Counted from the stretch's first letter, positions 1 through 12,298 are shown. The stretch: DNA of 64,000 nucleotides from Bemisia tabaci (GCF_918797505.1 NC_092799.1:27652382-27716381); one strand, 5' to 3'. Numbers and translations are program-made. The notes: a model not told the origin generated them from the letters alone.

Positions 1-657
1 CTTGTGCAACGACCGTTGTATTGTCGGCGTAGATAAATATTCTTGTTTGAGGATTAGCTGGCTGATCTTTCGTGTAAATGTTGAACAGTATTGGGGCTAG
101 GACGCTTCTTTGGGCGAGTCCATTTTTCTGTCTCCCCCAACGGCTGTTTTTGCTCCACATCGTGACGAAAAAGCGCCTATATTGTAGCCAACATGTGATG
201 AACCTATTTAGTGTGTGGTCTCTTGTAAATTACCTTATCTAGCTTTCATCATTTTTCATATATTACGGTCAGGTCTGAACTTTGATTTTTTTTATAGAAG
301 CGTTACACGTTTTTTTATATAAAATGATCATTTAGATAACAGATATGTTTTTTTTTTATACTTTTTTTAGAAAAACAAAAATTTGTTCCACTACTAAGGT
401 AGCGTTTTTGGTCCAGAGTGTTTTATCAATTCACCTCGAATATCGTCAACTTCTGCTGTTTTGTTGTCCTTCATTTCCATTGCAGCATCTTCCAATTTTT
501 GCATCGTGAAAGGGAGGGGCAAGAAATTTTTTTCGCTGATTCTCTCTCTGATAATTCTTTTTATACGGATTTTTTTTTTTTTTTTTGTTTTCTCGTTCAG
601 TAAGAGTTTGTTGATATACAGTTGTCCCGATTGTAGCATTTTAAAGATATAAGCCAT
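1..657 (-). pseudogene. Decayed Jockey-like LINE reverse transcriptase, runs off the left edge
   Basis: Two minus-strand stretches read as parts of one non-LTR retrotransposon reverse transcriptase. Positions about 394-520 encode a start-of-domain segment (LEDAAMEMKDNKTAEVDDIR, then GELIKHSGPKT), the usual 'NKAAG.DDI..E.IK' block. Positions about 1-207 encode SRWGRQKNGLAQRS, VLAPILFNIYT and IYADN, corresponding to the QxNGLPQGSVLAP and YADD blocks. The order (high to low coordinates) is right for a minus-strand element. The catalytic box reads YADN rather than YADD, 'PQGS' reads 'AQRS', and about 190 bases of T-rich sequence with stops separate the blocks, so it cannot make an active enzyme. 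The Jockey-like assignment rests on the YTNDQP-like and SRWRxQ context and is an inference. The element continues beyond base 1. Confidence 0.75.
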
Positions 658-782
658 ATGTGGGAATCTACAACTTTTTAATTAGAAAATGTAGTACAAC
701 TGAACGTAAGCATATTTAACAATTTGTTAATCACTTAACTACTTAGTCAATAGTAAGAGAAAACACATGCGAACGCTAAGCG

Positions 783-2645
783 TCAATGGTCAAAAGACAT
801 AATCGATTCGCTATGATCGGTGTGTGAACAATGTTGCAAGTCGATCGTAACATATGAACGGATCGATGTCTCCACTTCCTCGGAACGTAGCACACGAACG
901 ATGCGACTCGGGTATTTCTTCGCCAATTTTCTCAGATCGGTCACGTTTGTGAAGTGGAAAGTTCTGTCAGCTCGGAGTAGATTTTCCTCCAAAAGTTTTA
1001 CGGACAAGATGTCCACGAGTTCCGTCGCAACGTTCGTTGTCAGCGTTAAAACGAAATCGATGCGTCGCTCAGGGAAAGGATTATCGTTGAGGCTCCGTGC
1101 GTCTTCAGCGCTTAAAATACCGTCGCAGTGGTATATCACAATAATGCGTGGCGGTGAGAAAAGATAAACGATACTTTTCAGCTCTTCTTTGCAAGAGAGG
1201 AGAGTCTGACGGGAGCCGAGAATTTCTACGTACATTATGGGTGAAAAATAATCGCGATGAGTATGACTACCCCACAGTGTTTGCAAATGGTGGAATGGTC
1301 TACCAGAGTTGATCCACCAAGTTGTGTTTAAATGCAGCGTTCCGAGATTCAAACCTAATTCGTAAACTAGAATAAGAAAATCGAGCAGGAACAAAGCATA
1401 ATCGTCGCTTTTTGAGGAGTCAAATTCGGGTGTGCAGGGTTCGAAAGCTAGAGATAAATTTTCAATATGTGTTGCTCTTGGTATTGCAGGAAAAACGTCG
1501 ATCATGTTGTCTAAAATCAAACTGCTTGTGCGCATGTATATACTTTTATAAGGTATCTTAATATTCTGAAGGAGTATTAGGTTGAAACTCCTCGGTCCTG
1601 AGGCTTGACCAATGGTAGTTCTCGGTATTCGCATCAACAACGACAATAGCGAAACGTCACTGATCAGATATTTTAAAATAATCGTTTCAGCATTGCTGTT
1701 GCGAATGATTGAGAATAAATTGTTTTCGTCTTCCACATTCGCAGTTGTCAAGTTTTCGGACAAAGGTTTGTCCATGCATATTTTTAAACATGTCAGCGGT
1801 TCCGACGCGTATTTTACAACTTTCATTTTATCTAAAGCTGCCAGTAAAAACTCGCTAATATTACCTGATGAATAAGCTACCGTCCTCGGCGGCCTGGGAA
1901 ATCTGGGCTGCATTTCTCGGTAAACAGAAGTATCCCAGCGCTTTGAACATTGAAACTCCAACACTTTTCGATGAATTGAAACCTTTCTTGGAGCGATTAC
2001 AAGTTCTGCGGAACCGATCGCGTTCGGAAACACCATGAGTCGTAAGAGTCGTCCTTCGCTTAGCATACGCGGAATAGTCAGGATGGTCATCGAGACGAAA
2101 CAAAATCCCGATGTTTCTGTTCCGATCAACGGCATCCTCGGTAAGGAGTATTCTCTAGTATTTTCGTAAGTATGATACGCTAAAGGTTCGTTGAAGAAGG
2201 TGCGACTGTCAGAGGATTCATGCCAAAAAGTATCTGTAAAGTGTGCTTTAACCGAAACGGATATTTTAACATTATTCGAGGGCAATTTCAGCGAAACGAC
2301 TATCTTGCTCGTAGGAGTATTCGTGCGGACCACGAGGCTCAAAGTTTTTAAATTCCAAAACATTCGCAGATCGGTCGGAATTTGACTGAATGGACCGCTC
2401 AACTCCACACTTTTGACGTTCAAATTCCTCTCGAACGTTCCTAGTAAAGCATTATCAGCGGTTGTCAGTGCAGTCGCATCGAGTCGGAGAGAAATATAAG
2501 CATCAACAATGTCTCGTAGACGAGAGGAAAGGCATCTCATGGAAAGACGCTCGTTTGGCGTCAGGTACTTGTTCACCAAAAGAAGTATCATTTCGGTTGG
2601 TAGCATCTCGAACAAGTCGTCCCCTCTCGACACGATCGAAGACAT
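783..2645 (-). CDS. F-box protein, single exon, 620 aa
   Basis: Long intact minus-strand ORF. The N-terminus carries an F-box (about residues 11-50: LFEMLPTEMILLLVNKYLTP, then NERLSMRCLSSRLRDIV), the SKP1-binding motif that recruits substrates to SCF ubiquitin ligases. The remaining ~570 residues are Leu/Ile-rich with scattered 'L..L.L' segments that may form degenerate leucine-rich repeats, but no other domain is clear. The ATG at 2645 was chosen. The same frame is open upstream to a stop near 2745 but offers only GTG there, so the extra N-terminal residues are probably 5' UTR. There is no intron across 1.86 kb, which is unusual here and could mean a retrocopy or a lineage-expanded F-box family. 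No frameshift or stop is visible, and its base composition is higher in GC than the flanks. The substrate is unknown. Confidence 0.82.
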   Translation of the reverse strand: MSSIVSRGDDLFEMLPTEMILLLVNKYLTPNERLSMRCLSSRLRDIVDAYISLRLDATALTTADNALLGTFERNLNVKSVELSGPFSQIPTDLRMFWNLKTLSLVVRTNTPTSKIVVSLKLPSNNVKISVSVKAHFTDTFWHESSDSRTFFNEPLAYHTYENTREYSLPRMPLIGTETSGFCFVSMTILTIPRMLSEGRLLRLMVFPNAIGSAELVIAPRKVSIHRKVLEFQCSKRWDTSVYREMQPRFPRPPRTVAYSSGNISEFLLAALDKMKVVKYASEPLTCLKICMDKPLSENLTTANVEDENNLFSIIRNSNAETIILKYLISDVSLLSLLMRIPRTTIGQASGPRSFNLILLQNIKIPYKSIYMRTSSLILDNMIDVFPAIPRATHIENLSLAFEPCTPEFDSSKSDDYALFLLDFLILVYELGLNLGTLHLNTTWWINSGRPFHHLQTLWGSHTHRDYFSPIMYVEILGSRQTLLSCKEELKSIVYLFSPPRIIVIYHCDGILSAEDARSLNDNPFPERRIDFVLTLTTNVATELVDILSVKLLEENLLRADRTFHFTNVTDLRKLAKKYPSRIVRVLRSEEVETSIRSYVTIDLQHCSHTDHSESIMSFDH

Positions 2646-2789
2646 GGAAATCGAAACGGTCACAGTCTTGATGAGGTATTCTTGTAGTAGATAATTATCG
2701 AGAGCGGCGCGCGGGAAGAATCGTGTTTGATGAACAGAAGTTTAATCGGCCGTTTCTCAACTTCAACGAGTTGCGAGCGTATGACTCCT

Positions 2790-2797
2790 CTTATAAA
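2790..2797 (-). promoter_or_regulatory. Possible TATA box for the F-box gene
   Basis: The minus strand reads TTTATAAG about 145 bases upstream of the chosen F-box ATG, leaving room for a short 5' UTR of about 110 bases. This is a match to a short common motif only; no initiator could be confirmed. Confidence 0.22.
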
Positions 2798-2873
2798 AAG
2801 TACTCGCATATTCTACTCGCATATTCATAAATAAGTACTTGTGCACACATCGCATCGTGCATTGAGTGATGTG

Positions 2874-3818
2874 TAGGGTAGGTGGGGGTAAGAGTACGTA
2901 AGGGGTAAAAGTACGCACCGCATTTTTTTCGCGCGCTTCGTTTGAATTTATGATGGCACCGGGTGTTGGTTGTTGTCAACATTTAGTTTCATCTGTTGAC
3001 GCAGTTTTGTGAGAAGCGGATGTGTTTTGATAGAAGTATGAGGCAAATTCACTTTTCATGTGAAAAAGATCGATTTTCTTAGTATTTGTATTGCCTGTTG
3101 TGAGTAGAGTAGTTGATGGAAAAATCGGACAGGCACCATATCAAAGAGTTACAGTGTTGGCTTTAATAATCCGTAGTTGTTTTCACACCTTCGGCCTTGG
3201 GCCCCAAGTTTTAGTTTATTTGTTCAATGTTTACAAATGGGGCAAGAGCACGCAGCCAGAACGGAGCAAAACTACGCGCCGAAAAGTGGAGCGTGGTGGT
3301 GGGGGAAGGTGTATAGGAACTTCAACATACAAGATGTAGGCATCTCATTATCTTAATACACTTTTAAGTTTCTTTGTTCAATATGGGCATTTAAACTTTG
3401 TTCTTTTCATGTTTAATAAGATTGACTTCGAAAATTATTTGGGAGCTTGTAATGACTGAATTATTAATTATTTTCCACAGTACAAGTGGTTAGGCACTAC
3501 TGAAACTCTCAGAGACCAGTTTTAGTCGTTTTCCGGGATGAATCAGCAATTTAGAGCCCAGGAGATGTTTTTAAAAAAAAAAATTCACCTGCGTACTTTT
3601 GCCCCATTAAATGGGGCAAAAGTACTTACGCATTTACAAATTTGTTTAAAAAATTCGTCACGGCCATGGATTTGATTTCTCAATTCGGACAACGCAGGGC
3701 ACTTGTGCGCGAGGGCTTGCAGTAGGTGCCTGACCACTTTTCCCGCCTTGAAAGTCGATTCTGTCACAGAAATACAGGAAAAACCAAAAAATGCGTACTC
3801 TTACCCCCACCTACCCTA
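2874..3818. mobile_element. Non-autonomous inverted-repeat element (MITE), 945 bp
   Basis: The 25 bases at 2874-2898 (TAGGGTAGGTGGGGGTAAGA...) are the exact reverse complement of 3794-3818. Both ends lie at a TA dinucleotide, which would fit a TA-target (Tc1/mariner-like) element, but the target duplication cannot be separated from the repeat itself. Related 'GGGGTAAAAGTACG' or 'GGGGCAAGAGCACG' strings recur inside (about 2909, 3240, 3600). No transposase is present; small ORFs inside (3091-3339 plus, 3585-3767 minus) show no domain and are treated as chance. Confidence 0.7.
3593..3625. repeat. Perfect palindrome within the MITE
   Basis: A 15-base arm (GTACTTTTGCCCCAT) is followed by TAA and then its exact reverse complement. 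The motif matches the internal GGGGYAARAGYACG strings of the surrounding element, so it looks like a head-to-head junction of its subterminal repeat. Confidence 0.75.
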
Positions 3819-6800
3819 ACTGACTGACATAACTATAACTGACGTGGTAAGCACTGCACAGTGAGAAAATCGGCCGATCCAGCCGCTGAAAAGTCCATCA
3901 GACCATATAGAAAAAGCTATTTATGAGGCTTTTCTTGCTATGGTTTTCGGGGAGACTCTGTATGTAATTAAATCGTTTATTCTCAAAAGGGAACATGTCT
4001 ACCCCTCAATAAGTCTTAGGTAGTATATCCTTTTGCTCAAACCAGCTCAGGCAAAAATGGACTTGTTGGTCTTTTGAATACAACTGTTTCATTTGTGGAA
4101 AGGTGTATCGTAGAATTGCAGGAAAAATTGCATCGTGTAATAAAATCATCCCAACTACCAAAATAGAATTTTTTCCTAGAAAAAAATTTTATAAAAATTT
4201 TTAGAAAATAGCAAGAAAATGAGAGTTATCTAGAAAATAGAAAGAAAAAACATTGCTAGTCAAAAGTCTGACGAAAGAAAATAGATTTATTTCATACGTC
4301 TACTCTTTGTTAACTTTCCATTTGGAAAAAAAATTAGAAACTTTATTAAAGGTAGAATTATTTTTTAGCCATGCAATTTCTTAACGTTTTCTTTTACGGA
4401 AATGTAAGGACAAACTGTAGCTTCTTTTTATTTTCTGAATTACTTTATACCTTTTTTTCATCCCCAAGAAAATTATTCTATTTAGAAAGTAGACATTTTC
4501 TTGATGAGTGCCACCTAGAAAGTAAATGACAATGCTACTTGGGTATATCTCTTAAAGAGCATCCATCAATAACAATTTTTCAACGGTGGAAATTTGGTAG
4601 AGAGATAATTTGAGGATGAAGTGAATCGTACGTAAAATTAAATAAAATGAACTCTTCGTTAAGAAAATTGTTTTTGCATTAAGGATAAGATCACATGAAA
4701 GAAGCAGGTTCCTGCTTCATAAGAGCGGCATTCATCGCGACGTACACTCTTTTTAGCTGAAATTAAGAGAAATGTCCTATTCAAGAATTTCTTTCCTGCT
4801 TAAATAATGTCGTTCTTCTCCAGTGAAGAAGCTTCACATATTCCGCAGATCGAAGAGGCCAATAAAATTCATGTATATTGCATTGCTCCAGTAATGTTTC
4901 TAGGTTTATCTAAGCACTAGGAGTACTGTCACTCGCGGAGCGAGTGACCGGTGGTGCAGGGGGCGGAGCCCCGGCTAGATGCGAGGCGAGCGAAGGGAGC
5001 CACAGCGGCTAGTTAGACATAAACAAGAAAGCCCCAGAATGAGAAACAAATTTAAATCATTATTATTGACGGATTAGTAAAATTTTTACACGCTTTGAAC
5101 AGTCTCAGAAGTTCGCGCTGGTCACTTTCAGGTAAGGAACTAAGAAACTCGGTTATTGTATCGAGTGGGGAGTCGAAACGATTACAAAAGCTGCATACTA
5201 CGTATACGCGCCAAAGAACCTAAAAACGTGAGCATTACAGTGTTTTCGAAACCGTAAAATTATTTTTTTCTTTTGAAAATAATAGATGTTTGTACGGTAT
5301 TACAACTTACACAATTATTTCCCTTTGAAATTAACAATTATTTGGTGGGATGTAAAAACTACTTGCATTTTGGGAGCTTTTTTAGATAATTATAAAGAAG
5401 CAACATTTTAACAACACTGTATTTGCGCTGGTTCCTTTTTGCTAAATGCGATTCATTTAAAATATGTATCCACACCTCATAAGGGCGACGTCTCTTCAAT
5501 CTGCGGTACAAACACTATTTCGCGATAGCTGCAAGTGGACCTATAGTCAAAACGGCATGGACTGCATGTAGCGAGAATCATATTTTCCGTGAAATGTATG
5601 AAAATCGGATAACGCGCCGAATAAGTGTGAAAAGGCCGCTGGACATTCGAATATCCTACACCCGGTTTTTTACCTGCTTACCGATTCGGGCTGCCGGACG
5701 AAAAACCTCGTGTGAAACCGGCCTTTAGAGACAAATGGGCGTTTCCGATATATTTGGGATAGACGGCAGTGTCCTAAAAAACCCATAGAACTCTCCCGAG
5801 CCAGTTTACAAGCCGAGAGGGTGGCGCTTGCCCTCGCCCGGACGTGAGCCCTGCTATGCTATATTCTCATGCGTCTCGGGGCTCATATCTTAATGAACAT
5901 AGTTCCGTTTGGCAGAAATACGTCCAAGTCTACGGTAGTCAATTTAACTACGTCGATCATGACTGATTAAAAGTCAACCATCCAGAGTCAGCCGGGAACT
6001 CATTTCAACAAAATTTAAAAACACTAGGAGGCCCAAATGGTTCCTGACTTCTGTCGAACCCTCTTAGTTATTGAAACAAATTTACGACCTTGGGGTTGGG
6101 ACGCGGAGCGGCCAAGGGGCAAGAAAAGAAATCAACTGAAATCATTACTTTTCATCGTGAACATGCGGCATATCATAAATATGTCAAACAGCACATTCAA
6201 TGAAGTGAGTAAAAGCAGGATTTTTCCGTTTTAATGATCCTAAATGTTAGTTCGAACCCTTGTCCCTGAGACCGCAACCCTCGACCGAATTCATAAACTG
6301 TCAACTAGATGAACTAATGACGAAAAGGTGCCAGCTCAGGCTCAGGATTTACCTTCTCGGTGGCAAAAGCCTAATTTGCAGGGTCGGATGGAGCCAGCCG
6401 CCCCGACCCCTGACGCTATTGTCGTCCCATGACGTCTTTTATTTTTTTTTTATTTTCCTAATTGAGATCGGGCAAGATATTTGAGGTAGCCCGGCTTTCA
6501 AGGGAACCAGGGACAAGAGATGATGGTTATCTCTGTTGACTCTGATTGAAAAATTCCGAAGCTTTTGCTTTTGTTCCATCCTCCCCCCCCCTCCACACAA
6601 ATAGTGTGGGTCCACTACTACATTGCCACCTTTATACACAATTCAAATCACGTTTTTAAGGTTTATTCGTGATTCTAAGAAAAATGGTCGAAAAAATTAC
6701 AATTTAAGGGTAGAGCTAATAAACTGCTGTTTCGCAGGATGAAACCAAGTTTAGAAACTATTAACATACGTTTTCTACCAGTAAATTTTACGCTTTATCA

Positions 6801-6944
6801 ATGAGCATGAAGGTTCTTCGATTTCGCAATTTTACTTAGTTCCTGCCTTATATTTGAATTTCAAATTTGCACCACATTCCCCGCCAATCCTCTAACCAAT
6901 AGTACAGGTGCTTGAAGAGAAGCTTAATTTTTTGCTATTAGGGC
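3819..6944. other. No gene recognised; short GC-rich hairpin segment at about 4925-5012
   Basis: Mostly AT-rich sequence with no ORF that resembles a protein family. A short GC-rich patch at about 4925-5012 begins with an inverted repeat (GTCACTCGC, GGA, GCGAGTGAC) and stands out against the flanks; it is probably part of a dispersed repeat. Small ORFs at 6037-6234, 6260-6484 and 6439-6639 have no domain or codon-like composition and are not called genes. Confidence 0.5.
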
Positions 6945-9900
6945 GCCTGCAACAGGCCATACAAATGCCTTCCGACCGAGCGGGGGAAGCTTCCACCAGC
7001 GGGCCTCGTATCCACAGCCGTCTGCTTCCCCGGGTTTTGGCTTGCAACCCAGCGTCGAAGGGATTGCTTAACTCGCTTTTTCGCTAAAAGGGACACAGCT
7101 GAGCCGAAATTTAGCCCCCAATCGATGCCAGGGTGACTTTTTCAGCCTGCAACAGGTCCTAGAAATACCTTCCGATCGAGCGGAAAAAGCTTCCACCAGC
7201 GGGCCTCGTATCCACAGACGTGTGCTTCCAGGTGTTTTCGCTTGCAACCCAGCCTTGAAGGGATTGCTTAACCCCCTTTTTCGGTAAAAGGGACACAGGC
7301 GAGCCGAGCTTTAGCCCCCAACGGATGCCAGGGCAACTTTTTCCACCTGCAACAGGCCATACAAATGCCTTCTGACCAAGCGGGGGAAGCCTCCACCAGC
7401 GTTGTAAGGTGAGGCGCCTCGTATCCAAACACGTCTACTTCCAGTTGTTTTTGCTTGCAACCCAGTCTCCAAGAGATTGCTTAACCCACTTTTTCGCTAA
7501 AAAGGACACAGTTGAACCGAGCTTTAGCCCCCAAACGATGCCAGGGCGAATATTTCCGCCTGCAACAGGCCGTACAAATACCCTCCGACCGAGCGGGGGA
7601 ATTTTCCTCTAGCGGGCCTCGTATCCGTAGACGTGAACTTCCCCGGGTTTTTGCTTGCAATCCAGCGTCGAAGGGATTGCTTAACTCACTTTTTCGCTAA
7701 AATGGACACAGCTGAGCCGAAATTTAGCCCCCAAACGATGCCAGGGCGACTATTTCCGCCTGCAACAGGTCCTAGAAATACCTTCCGACCGAGCGGAAAA
7801 AGCTTCCACCAGCGGGCCTCGTATCCACAGACGTGTGCTTCCAGGTGTTTTCGCTTGCAACCCAGCCTTGAAGGGATTGCTTAACCCCCTTTTTCAGTAA
7901 AAGGGACACAGCTGAGCCGAAATTTAGCCCCCAAACGATGCCAGGGCGACTATTTCCGCCTGCAACAGGCCGTACAAGTACCTTCCGACCCAGCGGAAAA
8001 AGCTTCCACCAGCGGGCCTCGTATCCATAGACGTGAACTTCCAGGTGTTTTCGCTTGCAACCCAGCCTTGAAGGGATTGCTTAACCCACTTTTTCGGTAA
8101 AAGGGACACAGGCGAGCCGAAATTTAGCCCCCAATCGATGCCAGGGTGACTTTTTCAGCCTGCAACAGGCCATACAAATGCCTTCCGACCGAGCGGGGGA
8201 AGCTTCCACCAGCGGGCCTCGTTTCTACAGACGTCTGCGTCCCCGGGTTTTTGCTTGCAACCCAGTCTCCAAGAGATTGCTTAAACCGCTTTTTCGCTAA
8301 AAGGGACACAGCTGAGCCGAAATTTAGCCCCCAATCGATGCCAGGGTGACTTTTTCAGCCTGCAACAGGTCCTACAAATACCTTCCGACCCAGCGGAAAA
8401 AGCTTCCACCAGCGGGCCTCGTATCCATAGACGTGAACTTCCCGGGGTTTTTGCTTGCAACCCAGCGTCGAAGGGATTGCTTAACTCACTTTTTCGCTAA
8501 AAGGGACACAGCTGAGCCGAAATTTAGCCCCCAAACGATGCCAGGGCGACTATTTCCGCCTGCAACAGGTCCTAGAAATACCTTCCGACCGAGCGGAAAA
8601 AGCTTCCACCAGCGGGCCTCGTATCCACAGACGTGTGCTTCCAGGTGTTTTCGCTTGCAACCCAGCCTTGAAGGGATTGCTTAACCCCCTTTTTCAGTAA
8701 AAGGGACACAGCTGAGCCGAAATTTAGCCCCCAAACGATGCCAGGGCGACTATTTCCGCCTGCAACAGGCCGTACAAGTACCTTCCGACCCAGCGGAAAA
8801 AGCTTCCACCAGCGGGCCTCGTATCCATAGACGTGAACTTCCAGGTGTTTTCGCTTGCAACCCAGCCTTGAAGGGATTGCTTAACCCACTTTTTCGGTAA
8901 AAGGGACACAGGCGAGCCGAAATTTAGCCCCCAATCGATGCCAGGGTGACTTTTTCAGCCTGCAACAGGCCATACAAATGCCTTCCGACCGAGCGGGGGA
9001 AGCTTCCACCAGCGGGCCTCGTTTCTACAGACGTCTGCGTCCCCGGGTTTTTGCTTGCAACCCAGTCTCCAAGAGATTGCTTAAACCGCTTTTTCGCTAA
9101 AAGGGACACAGCTGAGCCGAAATTTAGCCCCCAATCGATGCCAGGGTGACTTTTTCAGCCTGCAACAGGTCCTACAAATACCTTCCGACCGAGCGGAAAA
9201 AGCTTCCACCAGCGGGCCTCGTATCCATAGACGTGAACTTCCCGGGGTTTTTGCTTGCAACCCAGCGTCGAAGGGATTGCTTAACTCACTTTTTCGCTAA
9301 AAGGGACACAGCTGAGCCGAAATTTAGCCCCCAAACGATGCCAGGGCGACTATTTCCGCCTGCAACAGGCCGAACAAATACCCTCCGACCGAGCGGGGAA
9401 GCTTCCACCACCGGGCCTCGTTTCTACAGACGTCTGCTTCCCCGGGTTTTTGCTTGCAACGCAGTCTCCAAGAGATTGCTTAAACCGCTTTTTCGCTAAA
9501 AGGGACACAGCTGAGCCAAAATTTAGCCCCCAAACGATGCCAGGGCGACTATTTCCGCCTGCAACAGGCCGTACAAGTACCTTCCGACCGAGCGGAAAAA
9601 GCCTCCACTAGCGGGCCTCGTATCCACAGCCGTCTGCTTCCCCGGGATTTTGCTTGCAACCCAGTCTCCAAAAGATTGCTTAACCCACTTTTTCGCTAAA
9701 AGGGACACAGCTGAGCCGAAATTTAGCCCCCAAACGATGCCAGGGCGACTATTTCCGCCTGCAACAGGCCGTACAAGTACCTTCCGACCCAGCGGAAAAA
9801 GCTTCCACCAGCGGGCCTCGTATCCATAGACGTGAACTTCCAGGTGTTTTCGCTTGCAACCCAGCCTTGAAGGGATTGCTTAACCCACTTTTTCGGTAAA

Positions 9901-12180
9901 AGGGACACAGGCGAGCCGAAATTTAGCCCCCAAACGATGCCAGGGCGACTATTTCCGCCTGCAACAGGCCGTACAAGTACCTTCCGACCGAGCGGAAAAA
10001 GCCTCCACTAGCGGGCCTCGTATCCACAGCCGTCTGCTTCCCCGGGATTTTGCTTGCAACCCAGTCTCCAAAAGATTGCTTAACCCACTTTTTCGCTAAA
10101 AGGGACACAGCTGAGCCGAAATTTAGCCCCCAAACGATGCCAGGGCGACTATTTCCGCCTGCAACAGGCCGTACAAGTACCTTCCGACCGAGCGGAAAAA
10201 GCCTCCACAGGCGGGCCTCGTATCCACAGACGTGTGTTTCCAGGTGTTTTCGCTTGCAACCCAGTCTCCAAGAGATTGCTTAACCCTATTTTTCGCTAAA
10301 AGGGCAACAGTTGAACCGACCTTTAGCCCCCAAACGATGCCAGGGCGACTATTTCCGCCTGCAACAGGCCGTACAAGTACCTTCCGACCGAGCGGAAAAA
10401 GCCTCCACTAGCGGGCCTCGTATCCACAGCCGTCTGCTTCCCCGGGATTTTGCTTGCAACCCAGTCTCCAAAAGATTGCTTAACCCACTTTTTCGCTAAA
10501 AGGGACACAGCTGAGCCGAAATTTAGCCCCCAAACGATGCCAGGGCGACTATTTCCGCCTGCAACAGGCCGTACAAGTACCTTCCGACCGAGCGGAAAAA
10601 GCTTCCACCAGCGGGCCTCGTATCCACAGACGTGTGTTTCCAGGTGTTTTCGCTCGCAACCCAGCCTTGAAGGGATTGCTTAACCACCTTTTTCGGTAAA
10701 AGGGACACAGTTGTGTCGATTTTTAGCCCCCAACCGATGCCACGGCGACTTTTTCAGCCTGCAACAGGCCATACAAATGCCTTCCGACCGAGCGGGGGAA
10801 GCTTCTACCAGCGGGCCTCGTATCCACAGCCGTCTGCTTCCCCGGGATTTTGCTTGCAACCCAGCCTTGAAGGGATTGCTTAACCCCCTTTTTCGGTAAA
10901 AGAGACACAGTTGAGCCGAGTTTTAGCCCCCAAACGATGCCAGGGCGATTTTTCCAGCCTGCAACACGCCATACAAATGCCTTCCGACCGAGCGGGGGAA
11001 GCCTCCACCAGCGGGCCTCGTATCCACAGCCGTCTGCTTCCCCGGGATTTTGCTTGCAACCCAGTCTCCAAAAGATTGCTTAACCCACTTTTTCGCTAAA
11101 AGGGACACAGCTGAGCCGAAATTTAGCCCCCAAACGATGCCAGGGCGACTATTTCCGCCTGCAACAGGCCGTACAAGTACCTTCCGACCGAGCGGAAAAA
11201 GCTTCCACCAGCGGACCTCGTATCCACAGACGTGTGTTTCCAGGTGTTTTCGCTCGCAACCCAGCCTTGAAGGGATTGCTTAACCACCTTTTTCGGTAAA
11301 AGGGACACAGTTGTGTCGATTTTTAGCCCCCAACCGATGCCACGGCGACTTTTTCAGCCTGCAACAGGCCATACAAATGCCTTCCGACCGAGCGGGGGAA
11401 GCTTCTACCAGCGGGCCTCGTATCCACAGCCGTCTGCTTCCCCGGGATTTTGCTTGCAACCCAGTCTCCAAGAGATTGCTTAACCCTATTTTTCGCTAAA
11501 AGGGACACAGTTGAACCGAGCTTTAGCCCCCAAACGATGCCAGGGCGACTATTTCCGCCTGCAACAGGCCGTACAAGTACCTTCCGACCGAGCGGAAAAA
11601 GCCTCCACAGGCGGGCCTCGTATCCACAGACGTGTGTTTCCAGGTGTTTTCGCTTGCAACCCAGCCTTGTAGGGATTGCTTAACCCCCTTTTTCGGTAAA
11701 AGAGACACAGTTGAGCCGAGTTTTAGCCCCCAAACGATGCCAGGGCGATTTTTCCAGCCTGCAACACGCCATACAAATGCCTTCCGACCGAGCGGGGGAA
11801 GCCTCCACCAGCGGGCCTCGTATCCACAGCCGTCTGCTTCCCCGGGATTTTGCTTGCAACCCAGCGTCGAAGGGATTGCTTAACTCGCTTTTTCGCTAAA
11901 AGGGACACAGCTGAGCCGAAATTTAGCCCCCAAACGATGCCAGGGCGACTATTTCCGCCTGCAACAGGCCGTTAAAATACCCTCCGACCGAGCGGGGAAG
12001 CTTCTACCACCGGGCCTCGTTTCTACAGACGTCTGCTTCCCCGGGTTTTTGCTTGCAACCCAGTCTCCAAGAGATTGCTTAAACCGCTTTTTCGCTAAAA
12101 GGGACACAGCTGAGCCGAAATTTAGCCCCTAAACGATGCCAGGGCGACTATTTCCGCCTGCAACAGGCCGTACAAATACA
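6945..12180. repeat. 200-bp satellite array, about 26 monomers with higher-order structure
   Basis: The phrase GCCTGCAACAGGCC recurs every 200 bases from 6945 (6945, 7145, 7345, 7558, 7758, 7958 and so on) to about 12157, with 199-bp and 213-bp exceptions; the 213-bp monomer carries a small insertion near 7401-7414. Monomers differ from each other, but blocks repeat as multimers: about 7700-8500 is nearly identical to 8500-9300 (four-monomer unit), 9523-9908 matches 9923-10108 plus flanking monomers as dimers, and 10500-11100 resembles 11100-11700. The array is markedly richer in GC than its flanks. Every monomer holds ~61-residue open frames, which follow from sequence conservation and the 200-bp period; they are not called genes. 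It could be pericentromeric or interspersed satellite DNA; location cannot be judged here. Confidence 0.95.
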
Positions 12181-12182
12181 GT

Positions 12183-12298
12183 GCTCCACACGAGTTATGG
12201 AACTAGCCTCTATGCGCGGTAGGCGACGTATTGCTGTAGGTTGAGATCGGCGGCATGTTAGCCCCTTCATTGCACCGGAATACAACCCTACCTACAGC
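12183..12298. repeat. ~116-bp dispersed element, copy 1
   Basis: Begins GCTCCACACGAG and ends CCTACCTACAGC, directly abutting the last satellite monomer. It contains a 9-bp inverted repeat (GCTGTAGGT at 12233-12241 against 12290-12298). Two further near-identical copies occur downstream, so its boundaries are defined by comparison. Confidence 0.7.

Noticed and set aside
4925..5012. Bacterial insertion suggested by a GC-rich patch
   Set aside because: Too short, no coding sequence, and similar hairpin-bearing GC patches occur in insect repeats.
7159..11908. Series of ~61-residue ORFs, one per satellite monomer
   Set aside because: They follow from the conserved 200-bp monomer on both strands; no start context, codon bias or splice signals support coding.
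6945..12180. Possible CRISPR array, given regular repeats
   Set aside because: The whole 200-bp monomer repeats, with no short repeat and unique spacer pattern, and the context is eukaryotic.
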